DNA of 7,189 nucleotides from Pseudomonadota bacterium. Lineage in GTDB: Bacteria > Desulfobacterota > Desulfobacteria > Desulfobacterales > Desulfobacteraceae. Numbering within the stretch: the stretch's first letter is position 1; every line of letters begins with the position of its first letter. A program made the translations under genes and the position numbers. The DNA lies in contig JAHIVS010000246.1 in the NCBI GenBank assembly GCA_018816605.1, forward strand, positions 1 to 7,189, written 5' to 3'. Shown here piece by piece: positions 1 to 5,322 of this stretch. The notes beneath the pieces were generated by a model, which was given only the letters and a program-made list of their open reading frames with translations, was not told the DNA's origin and ran no database searches.

Positions 1-1
1 C

Positions 2-148
2 CAGTCCCTTCAGGAAATTGCGGATAACTATCACCTGAGCATTAAAACGGTGAGTACCTATCGTTCCCGCCTGTTATCCAAATTAATGCTGAAAAACAAT
101 GTGGAACTGGCATTGTTTGCTGTCAGGAACAACATTATTGATCCTTAG
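2..148 (+). CDS. LuxR/NarL-family response regulator, C-terminal fragment
   Basis: This is the last 48 codons of a gene that begins before the window; the frame starts at base 2 and ends with TAG at 146-148. The residues form the second half of a LuxR-type helix-turn-helix: 'SLQEIADNYHLSIKTVSTY' carries the usual EIA...LSIKTV recognition-helix pattern, followed by 'RSRLLSKLMLKNNVELALFA'. The KTVSTY..RLL.KL..KNN.EL run is typical of output domains of NarL/FixJ two-component response regulators, so it most likely binds DNA as the C-terminal domain of such a protein. The receiver domain is outside the window and was not seen; a stand-alone LuxR regulator is possible. It points toward the minus-strand regulator at 495-1349 and shows no visible link to the catabolic operon. 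Confidence 0.85.
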   Translation, partial: QSLQEIADNYHLSIKTVSTYRSRLLSKLMLKNNVELALFAVRNNIIDP

Positions 149-299
149 AATAAACGTAACCGCTCATTAAAGCCCATCTTGAACAGTGGTCAGCATCCGC
201 TTGACCCAAAGGGTTTTGTTTCTGCCACAGAACTTTTCTGGCACGCCGGCAACTACGGGTTGAACAACAATACTGCGGAAGTGCTGCAGAAAGTACAGG

Positions 300-352
300 G
301 GATAGGGTCCATACTCCCTCCTGATTACGGGGGTGAATCAAAGGCCCTATCC
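300..352. repeat. Nested inverted repeat (two-stem hairpin)
   Basis: The outer arms are GGATAGGGTC (300-309) and GGCCCTATCC (343-352). They pair over ten positions with one G-T wobble. Inside, ACTCCC (313-318) can pair with GGGGGT (329-334), again with one wobble, leaving a 10-base loop. The arrangement could fold as one stacked stem in RNA read from either strand. There is no T-tract of useful length on either side, so a Rho-independent terminator is not supported. Confidence 0.5.
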
Positions 353-356
353 TTTC

Positions 357-410
357 AAGGAGTACCTCCTTGTGCAAGCATGCTCACCCCATGCTTGAAA
401 CTTCTGCACA
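357..410. repeat. Two adjacent hairpins
   Basis: AAGGAG (357-362) and CTCCTT (366-371) form a perfect 6-bp stem around TAC. Directly after it, CAAGCATG (375-382) and CATGCTTG (390-397) form a perfect 8-bp stem with a 7-base loop. TGTG (371-374) could also extend to CACA (407-410) across a bulge. Together with the stem at 300-352 this gives three stems in about 110 bases. The function is unknown; a transcript 3' end or a small structured RNA would both fit. Confidence 0.5.
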
Positions 411-494
411 GGGGCCAGGCGGCTATTGGATAAGGGACGGCAGACAGCTGAGGGCCTTCAGGGCTGACAATCCACCTGATTTTTGATACAACAC

Positions 495-1349
495 CTAAAC
501 CAGCATCGGTTTGATAAAGCCCTCAATCAGAAATTTTTCGATATCATGGATCGTGTATTTTTCGTCCAGGGAGCGGCGCAGGGACATGATCTCGATCTGC
601 CCGGTCAGGGCATAGGCGGCCAGGTCCGGATCAATGGGCCTGATGACGCCGGCATCAATGGCGGCCTGGATATCCCGGATCACCGGCAGGGTAAGGCCGT
701 GGTAAACCGCCTTGATTTTTTCAGCCGGCCAGATGCTTTCCCGGGTCATCTCCGCTCTCAGTTGGGTTAGAAGTTCATGGTATTTAGCGTAATTGCTGTA
801 AAAAATTTGTCCTCTGATCCGCATCCGCTCCACAAAATTCATTTCCCCTTTCAGGGCCACGACCGCCTCCCCCACAATGGTCCGAAACACCTCGTCAATG
901 ACCTCGATGAAGAGATCCCGCTTATTTCTGAAATAGATGTAAAAAGTCCCTGTGGAGATCTTCAGGGCGCTGGTGATGTCTGCTATCTTGGTCTTGTGGT
1001 AGCCGTTTTTGCTGAAGACCTCAATGGCCTTGCGAATGATCATCCGGTGCTTTTCCTTTCTTTCCCGCATGGTGGCAGATGGTTTGCCAAAGATTGGGGT
1101 GTTTTCATTGTCCGGGGACGGGATAGGGGCTGCCTTGTCTTCGGCCAACTGATCCTGGAGAAAACGCAGGGGCACCCTGCCCCCCTTTTTCAGGGTCTTG
1201 ATCTTCCTGAGCCGCACCAGATGGCTTTGGTCATAAGTCGCAGTTGTCCTTCCGGTCTTTTCAGGGGGATGCAGCAGGCCCTGGCGCAGATAGAAATGGA
1301 TGGTGGTCCTGGGGACCCCGGATTGCGCTTCCAGATCTTTTATTTTCAT
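495..1349 (-). CDS. MerR-TetR hybrid transcriptional regulator
   Basis: This 284-residue protein has two DNA-binding heads. Residues ~1-69 are a MerR-type winged helix-turn-helix: 'MKIKDLEAQSGVPRTTIHFY' then LRQGLL, a TY..SHLVRLRKIK run and a hydrophobic tail. After a polar linker (~70-98), residues ~100-150 are a TetR N-terminal domain: I.KAIEVFSKNGYHKTKIADI, then 'ISTGTFYIYFRNKRDLF', the TetR signature around the recognition helix. The helical remainder (~155-284) should be the ligand-binding and dimer domain. ATG is at 1347-1349 with GGGAGG seven bases upstream; the stop is TAG. It lies divergent to the catabolic operon, so it probably controls that operon and itself in response to a pathway acid or its CoA ester (inference). 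The pseudo-palindrome over its own -10 box suggests autoregulation. Such MerR/TetR fusions occur in Desulfobacterota-type genomes. The ligand is unknown. Confidence 0.9.
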   Translation of the reverse strand: MKIKDLEAQSGVPRTTIHFYLRQGLLHPPEKTGRTTATYDQSHLVRLRKIKTLKKGGRVPLRFLQDQLAEDKAAPIPSPDNENTPIFGKPSATMRERKEKHRMIIRKAIEVFSKNGYHKTKIADITSALKISTGTFYIYFRNKRDLFIEVIDEVFRTIVGEAVVALKGEMNFVERMRIRGQIFYSNYAKYHELLTQLRAEMTRESIWPAEKIKAVYHGLTLPVIRDIQAAIDAGVIRPIDPDLAAYALTGQIEIMSLRRSLDEKYTIHDIEKFLIEGFIKPMLV

Positions 1350-1364
1350 AACAACCTCCCATTC

Positions 1365-1391
1365 AATCTATAGACTTATACTCTATAGATT
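1365..1391. promoter_or_regulatory. Palindromic operator candidate over the regulator's -10 box
   Basis: AATCTATAGA (1365-1374) and TCTATAGATT (1382-1391) are a perfect 10-bp inverted repeat separated by CTTATAC (1375-1381). The spacer is the -10 element of the minus-strand promoter, so a dimer bound here would block RNA polymerase. Position and symmetry are those of an autorepression site for a TetR- or MerR-class dimer. No second copy of CTATAG is seen in the operon promoter region. That this regulator binds here is inference. Confidence 0.65.
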
Positions 1392-1403
1392 TGGTTTTGT
1401 CAA
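1375..1403 (-). promoter_or_regulatory. Sigma70-type promoter of the MerR-TetR regulator gene
   Basis: Read on the minus strand, a perfect -35 box TTGACA (1403 down to 1398) is followed by exactly 17 bases and a -10 box TATAAG (1380 down to 1375), one mismatch from consensus. Transcription should start near 1368, giving a leader of roughly 18-20 bases with GGGAGG ahead of the ATG at 1349. This is a strong basal promoter and would need repression to be regulated, in line with the palindrome placed on its -10 box. Confidence 0.75.
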
Positions 1404-1448
1404 ATCCATAGTACAGATCGGTGATCCGGTTGGTGAATCGCATTTCTG

Positions 1449-1475
1449 ATTTAAAAAAAATACAATATAATTAAT
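1449..1475. promoter_or_regulatory. A/T-rich tract between the divergent promoters
   Basis: A run of eight A (1453-1460) followed by TACAATATAATTAATT makes this the most A/T-rich spot in the window. It lies about 45-70 bases upstream of the predicted operon -35 box. It could be a bendable or UP-element-like activator region. TACAAT (1461-1466) resembles a -10 box but lacks a -35 partner at suitable spacing. Function is not established. Confidence 0.3.
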
Positions 1476-1509
1476 TGGTTACAACGATTTACCCAGATTG
1501 CCCCAACGC

Positions 1510-1526
1510 TGTCATTTGTGTTGACA
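1510..1526. promoter_or_regulatory. Inverted repeat overlapping the operon -35 box
   Basis: TGTCA (1510-1514) and TGACA (1522-1526) form a 5-bp inverted repeat with a 7-base spacer; the right arm is part of the TTGACA box. TGTCA recurs at 1540-1544 beside the -10 box, so the motif occurs three times around the promoter. The arms are short and could be chance. A regulator site is a tentative reading. Confidence 0.3.
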
Positions 1527-1548
1527 GATTGTTTTTACATGTCATATT
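1521..1548 (+). promoter_or_regulatory. Probable promoter of the catabolic operon
   Basis: A perfect -35 box TTGACA (1521-1526) is followed by 16 bases and CATATT (1543-1548), a four-of-six match to the -10 box, preceded by TG one base upstream (extended -10). Transcription would start near 1555, giving a leader of about 80 bases before the thiolase ATG. The weak -10 box beside a perfect -35 box suits a regulated promoter. Confidence 0.55.
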
Positions 1549-1556
1549 TAACTTCA

Positions 1557-1576
1557 GGAAATGAATTTCCATTTCC
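1557..1576. promoter_or_regulatory. Palindrome at the predicted operon transcription start
   Basis: GGAAAT (1557-1562) and ATTTCC (1565-1570) form a perfect 6-bp inverted repeat with a 2-base spacer, and ATTTCC is repeated at once at 1571-1576. It lies just after the predicted -10 box, where a TetR-type repressor commonly sits. It does not resemble the CTATAG palindrome of the divergent promoter, so if both are real they may serve the two different DNA-binding heads of the hybrid regulator (speculative). Confidence 0.35.
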
Positions 1577-1633
1577 CGAAAAAGGGGCCATATGGGCAGA
1601 CGTCGGCTTGGGCCGCAATGAAAAGGAGAAACC

Positions 1634-2812
1634 ATGAGTCATTCCAAACTATCGATCATCGGTATTGGGGAGGTCCCCACCGGTATTTATCCGGACCGTT
1701 CCAGATGGGATATCATATATGATACCTGCATGGCCGCGGTGAAAGATGCCGGAATCCATAAAAATGAAGTGGAGGCGGTGGTCACCGTGGCCCCCCAGGC
1801 CCAGCCCGACATTTATGGGGAGATATCCTTTGGGAAAATCCCAGAGGAACTGGGCCTCAAGGGGTGCAAAAATGTCTGTGTCTGCAATGCAGGGGGTGCC
1901 TCCACCTCCAACTGCCTGCGCCTGGCCGAGCAGCTCATTGAGAGCGGGGCAGCCCGGTATGTGCTGATCCCCCATCTGACCGTCCATTCCACCATCCCCC
2001 TTCCGGACCTGATCAACTTCTTTGCCAAGGCCGGCATCGACCGGCAGTGGGAATATCCCTACGGCCAGACCTACAACGGGATTGTCGCCATGATGACCCA
2101 GAGGTACATGCACGATTCCGGCACCACTGCCGAGGAAATGGCCTCGGTGGTGGTGTCCCTGCGAAAATGGGCAGCCCTGGATCCCAACTCCATGTTTTAC
2201 AAAAAAGAGGTGCCATCCATTGAAAAGGTCTTGGCTTCAGGCATGGTGGCCTCCCCCCTTCACAAGCGGGAGTGCAACGTGCTGGCAGACGGCGGCGCAG
2301 CCATGGTGGTGACCTCGGCGGAGAACGCCAGGGCCCGCAAGTCCCCGGCCGCCTTTAAACTGGGGGAAGGCTCAAGGTTCTTCAGCGCCTTTACCACCAC
2401 CCGTGACTACGAGAAAACCGGGACAGACATGCGCGACGCCACCATGGAGGCCCTGGCCCAGGCAGGCCTCATCACCTCTGATATCGACATCTGGAACGTT
2501 TACCTGGCCTATCCGGTGGGGCATCCCCTCCTCATGGATCTGCTGGGGCTCTGTGAGCCGGGCCGGGCCGGAAAAATGTTCATGGAGGGGCATACCGCGC
2601 CTGGGGGCAAACTGCCCTGGGCCACCATCGGGGATGCAGTGGGCCGGGGCCACACCGGCTCCGGGGTCAGCATCGCCACCTATGTGGACACGGCCCGCCA
2701 GTTGATGGGAAAGGCCGGGGAGCGGCAGGTGCCGGACGTCAAATATGTGTATCAGTGCACATCCGGCGGATCAGGTATGAATTTCATCGCAAGCATTTGG
2801 GGGAGGGACTAA
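1634..2812 (+). CDS. Thiolase of the DitF/Ltp2/BbsB-like (DUF35-partnered) group
   Basis: This 392-residue soluble enzyme is predicted to cleave a 3-oxoacyl-CoA with CoA. Compared with classical biosynthetic thiolase, the nucleophile is Cys84 in 'VCVCNAGGAS', the basic His is His340 in GRGHTGSG, and the second Cys is Cys375 in QCTSGGSG, so the Cys-His-Cys set is present. The classical NEAF motif is replaced by YLAY (290-293), as in the lipid-transfer/DitF branch. The C-terminal 'TARQLMGKAGERQVPD' is typical of that branch. About nine extra residues lie between APGG (322-325) and GRGH. Members of this branch usually work with a DUF35 zinc-ribbon protein, which is encoded just downstream. AAGGAGA precedes the ATG at 1634; the stop TAA is two bases before the next ATG. 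A retro-aldolase role, as in Ltp2, is the alternative, but the intact cysteines favour thiolysis. The substrate is unknown. Confidence 0.88.
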   Translation: MSHSKLSIIGIGEVPTGIYPDRSRWDIIYDTCMAAVKDAGIHKNEVEAVVTVAPQAQPDIYGEISFGKIPEELGLKGCKNVCVCNAGGASTSNCLRLAEQLIESGAARYVLIPHLTVHSTIPLPDLINFFAKAGIDRQWEYPYGQTYNGIVAMMTQRYMHDSGTTAEEMASVVVSLRKWAALDPNSMFYKKEVPSIEKVLASGMVASPLHKRECNVLADGGAAMVVTSAENARARKSPAAFKLGEGSRFFSAFTTTRDYEKTGTDMRDATMEALAQAGLITSDIDIWNVYLAYPVGHPLLMDLLGLCEPGRAGKMFMEGHTAPGGKLPWATIGDAVGRGHTGSGVSIATYVDTARQLMGKAGERQVPDVKYVYQCTSGGSGMNFIASIWGRD

Positions 2813-2814
2813 TC

Positions 2815-4131
2815 ATGGCACAAAAACCCGTACCGGTCATGCAACCGTGGACCAAGGATTTCTGGACCGGCGCCAAAGAGGGAAAGCTTCTGGTGCAGCA
2901 TTGCCAGGACTGTCAGGCCAACATCTTTTTTCCAAAAAAAGTCTGCCCGGAATGCTGGAGCCAAAACCTGACCTGGATTACGTCCAGCGGCCGGGCCAAA
3001 GTCTACAGTTTCACCCAGATGCTGGACATGGTGGAGCCCGTGTTCTGGGAGGACCTGCCCTATGTCATTGCCTTTGTGGATATGGAAGAGGGCATCCGGA
3101 TGACCACCCGCATTGTGAACTGCCGCATGGAGGATATCTGCATCGGCATGGACCTGGAAGTGGTATTCCAGCCGCTGAATGACGAGGTTGCCATGCCCTG
3201 CTTCCAGCCGGCAGACCCGTCACTGCGCCTGGCCGCGTTTTCGGCCGAGACGGACAGCGCCGAGGATGCTGCTGCAGGAGCGCTTGCCATGGCACCGATC
3301 AGCTATCAGACCATACGCTACGAGACGGGCGGGGAAAACGATGCCATCTGCTTTATCACCCTGAACCGGCCGGACAAGTTCAATGCCATCAACCGCCAGA
3401 TGGCCAAAGAACTCATCCACGCCTTCCGCAGGGTCAGGGAAGAGGCGGTCGTCGGGGTGGTGGTCCTGGCCGGGGCCGGGGAAAAGGCCTTTTGTACCGG
3501 CGGGGACCTGGAAATCTTTCCGTCCCTGGCCGAGCACCAGAGCAGCCTGAACTGGTTGGCCCATGAGGGCCTGGATGTCCAGCGGGCCATCAGCGGCTGT
3601 GAAAAGGTGGTGGTCTGCAAGATCCACGGCCACTGCCTGGCCGGCGGCCTTGAAATCGCACTGGCTTGCGACCTTTTGTACGCCCGGGAATCCGCCCGCT
3701 TCGGGACCACGGAGATCAACATGGGCGTTCTGCCCGGATGGGGGGGTACGGCCCGGCTACCCCGGAGCATGCCGGTCTTCCGGGCCAGGGAGATAATCTT
3801 CTCCGGCCGCAAGGATTATACGGCCAGGGAAATCTATGACATGGGTCTTCTGACCCGGGTTTTTCCGGACTCGGAATTTGAGGCGGCCTTTGAAAAAACC
3901 GTTGCCAACATCGCGGCCAAAAAACCCGTTGCCCTGAGAATGGGCAAGGAAATCATGGCCAGGTCTGTTGACGGATGCGACATGGAAACCGCCCTGGCCC
4001 TGGAGCGCAACGCCATCCAGTGGCTGACCTATGCCCCGGATACCCAGGCCATGCTGGAGCCCTTTAAGGCAGACCCGTCCCAACTGACCCGGCAGCAGAA
4101 AAAAGACAGTATGGCCTCAGACCAGAGCTAA
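2815..4131 (+). CDS. DUF35 (zinc ribbon/OB-fold)-enoyl-CoA hydratase fusion protein
   Basis: The 438-residue protein joins two domains usually encoded apart. Residues ~10-135 are DUF35: Cys30-x2-Cys33 and Cys44-x2-Cys47 form the rubredoxin-like zinc ribbon, followed by an OB-fold (~55-130). An Ala/Asp/Ser-rich linker (~141-162) leads to a crotonase domain (~163-420). Both glutamates used for hydration by classical crotonase are present: Glu280 in AGGLEIAL and Glu300 in TTEINMGVLPGWGG. FCTGGD (226-231) fits the oxyanion-hole loop. Predicted roles are hydration of a 2-enoyl-CoA and, through DUF35, docking to the upstream thiolase. The frame is open from 2755, but the start is ATG 2815: GGGAGGG (2801-2807) lies seven bases ahead and DUF35 alignment begins there, whereas an earlier start would overlap the thiolase. 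The fusion joint lies in one uninterrupted frame, with no sign of frameshift. Confidence 0.9.
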   Translation: MAQKPVPVMQPWTKDFWTGAKEGKLLVQHCQDCQANIFFPKKVCPECWSQNLTWITSSGRAKVYSFTQMLDMVEPVFWEDLPYVIAFVDMEEGIRMTTRIVNCRMEDICIGMDLEVVFQPLNDEVAMPCFQPADPSLRLAAFSAETDSAEDAAAGALAMAPISYQTIRYETGGENDAICFITLNRPDKFNAINRQMAKELIHAFRRVREEAVVGVVVLAGAGEKAFCTGGDLEIFPSLAEHQSSLNWLAHEGLDVQRAISGCEKVVVCKIHGHCLAGGLEIALACDLLYARESARFGTTEINMGVLPGWGGTARLPRSMPVFRAREIIFSGRKDYTAREIYDMGLLTRVFPDSEFEAAFEKTVANIAAKKPVALRMGKEIMARSVDGCDMETALALERNAIQWLTYAPDTQAMLEPFKADPSQLTRQQKKDSMASDQS

Positions 4132-4147
4132 CCCCAAGGAGAGTCAA

Positions 4148-5311
4148 ATGGATTTCGGATTCAGCAAAGAACAGGAAATGCTGCAAAAGGAGATGCGGCA
4201 TTTCTGTAAAAAAGAGTTAACCAAGGACTACATTCAGTGGATGGATGAAAACGTGGATTTCCCGCCCGATGCGCTTTGGCAGAAATTCGCGGATCTGGGC
4301 TTCTTTTCCGCCACAGTGCCTAAGGAGTATGGCGGAGAAGGGATCCGCATGGTGGATGCCATGGCCATGTATGAAGAAATCTGCAAGGCCTCCATGTCTG
4401 TGGCCCTGGCCATCGGAACCACCACGGGTTTCGGGACCCGGACCATTGCCGAGCTGGGCAATAAGGCCCAGAAGGAAACATATCTGCCCTTGTTGGCCCA
4501 GGGAAAACTCAAGATGTGCATGGCCCTGACCGAGCCCGGCGGCGGCACCGACATCCTGGGGGCCATGGCCACCACAGCCGAGGAAAAGGAGGGGCGCTGG
4601 GTCATCAACGGCGAAAAGGTCTTTATCACGGCCGCCCATGTGTCGGACTTCATGGTCACCATCTGCCGTACCGAGACCGACGTCAAGCCCTCGGAATCCC
4701 TGTCCGTGTTCCTGGTCCCGTCCGACTCCCCGGGCATCACCATCACCCGAATCCCCAAAATCAGCTGCCATCACTGCGACTCGGTGGGGATCACCTTTTC
4801 CAATGTGGAGGTGCCGGCCGAGAACCTTCTGGGCCACCGGGGAAGCGGATGGTACGAGATGTTGACCACCCTGAACCCCGAGCGAATCGGCTGCGCCATG
4901 ATGGGGGTGGGCCTCATGGCGGCCGCATACGAAGACGCATTTGCCTATGCCAGGGAGCGGCATGCCTTTGGCGGCCCCATCGCCCGGTTCCAGATCCTCC
5001 AGCACTATCTGGCGGACATATACATCCACCTGGAAAACGGTCGGAACCTGACCTATAAATCCGCCTGGCTCTGCGACCAGGGCAAACCCTATCACCTGGA
5101 GGCCACCATGGCCAAACTGGTGGCTGCTGAAGGGGCGCTCTTCGCCGGACGGTATGGCGCCGAGATCATGGGCGGTTACGGCATCTGCTCGGAATACCCC
5201 ATGCAGCGGTATCTAAGGGATGCCTATCAGATCCAGTTTTCCCCCATTTCCAATGAGATGAGCAAAAACATGCTCATGCAATTCCAAGGACTGCCCAAAT
5301 CCTGGGCGTAA
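4148..5311 (+). CDS. Acyl-CoA dehydrogenase with atypical catalytic-base position
   Basis: At 387 residues this has the normal length of a medium-chain-type, FAD-dependent acyl-CoA dehydrogenase, expected to make the 2,3-enoyl-CoA and pass electrons to electron-transfer flavoprotein. The helical N-domain (~1-120) is followed by ALTEPGGGTD (126-135), the flavin-contacting start of the beta domain, then the C-terminal helical domain with RERHAFG (269-275), GGYG (342-345) and YLRDA (355-359). The usual YEGTS motif carrying the catalytic Glu is replaced by 'FSPISNEM' (364-371), placing Pro366 at the Glu position. Glu245 in LNPER lies where isovaleryl-CoA dehydrogenase keeps its base, so activity is plausible. 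CHHC (207-210) replaces the common K-x-G-x-R-type loop. AAGGAGAG precedes the ATG, 16 bases after the upstream stop. The acyl substrate is not identifiable; a branched, cyclic or aryl-substituted chain would fit the context. Confidence 0.92.
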   Translation: MDFGFSKEQEMLQKEMRHFCKKELTKDYIQWMDENVDFPPDALWQKFADLGFFSATVPKEYGGEGIRMVDAMAMYEEICKASMSVALAIGTTTGFGTRTIAELGNKAQKETYLPLLAQGKLKMCMALTEPGGGTDILGAMATTAEEKEGRWVINGEKVFITAAHVSDFMVTICRTETDVKPSESLSVFLVPSDSPGITITRIPKISCHHCDSVGITFSNVEVPAENLLGHRGSGWYEMLTTLNPERIGCAMMGVGLMAAAYEDAFAYARERHAFGGPIARFQILQHYLADIYIHLENGRNLTYKSAWLCDQGKPYHLEATMAKLVAAEGALFAGRYGAEIMGGYGICSEYPMQRYLRDAYQIQFSPISNEMSKNMLMQFQGLPKSWA

Positions 5312-5322
5312 AGGAGGAAGTT

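Larger units (their letters stand above)
149..494. other. Gene-free stretch between convergent genes, rich in inverted repeats
   Basis: This 346-base stretch separates the ends of two convergent genes. Short open frames exist on both strands (about 80 codons each) but none has a ribosome site, a recognisable domain or the codon pattern of the neighbours, so I call no gene. It holds several inverted repeats: 188-192/202-206; 300-309/343-352 with a second stem 313-318/329-334 inside; a 6-bp hairpin with a 3-base loop at 357-371; and an 8-bp hairpin at 375-382/390-397. None is followed by a clear T-run, so an ordinary intrinsic terminator is not proven. It may be a transcription-end region, a structured RNA, or the remnant of a mobile element. 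I cannot decide between these. Confidence 0.5.

Noticed and set aside
179..433. 84-codon plus-strand frame and an overlapping 80-codon minus-strand frame (135-377)
   Set aside because: Neither has a ribosome site or recognisable motif, and both run through strong inverted repeats; a decayed gene cannot be excluded.
443..465. Hairpin CAG..CTGA/TCAG..CTG as terminator of the regulator gene
   Set aside because: The stem is about seven pairs with a bulge and no T-run follows on the minus strand; too weak to call.
777..1373. 198-codon plus-strand open frame antisense to the regulator
   Set aside because: The opposite strand encodes unmistakable MerR and TetR domains; this frame has no family features.
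1592..1621. Nine-codon leader frame (MGRRRLGPQ) in the operon leader
   Set aside because: It is short and has only a modest AAGGGG-type site; no stem pair or attenuator structure accompanies it. Probably chance.
1634..2812. Assignment as bbsB and the neighbours as bbs genes
   Set aside because: Only family-level similarity is visible; the CoA-transferase and dehydrogenase genes of Bbs clusters are absent from the window and the fusion architecture differs, so no symbol was given.
2755..2814. Upstream extension of the DUF35-hydratase gene to an ATG at 2755
   Set aside because: It would overlap the thiolase end by 58 bases, and the added residues are unlike DUF35; ATG 2815 has a good ribosome site and domain fit.
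4217..5095. 292-codon open frame on the minus strand inside the dehydrogenase gene
   Set aside because: It is a shadow of G/C-rich coding sequence: no ribosome site, no recognisable domain, a Gly/His-rich composition, and it lies wholly within a clear gene.
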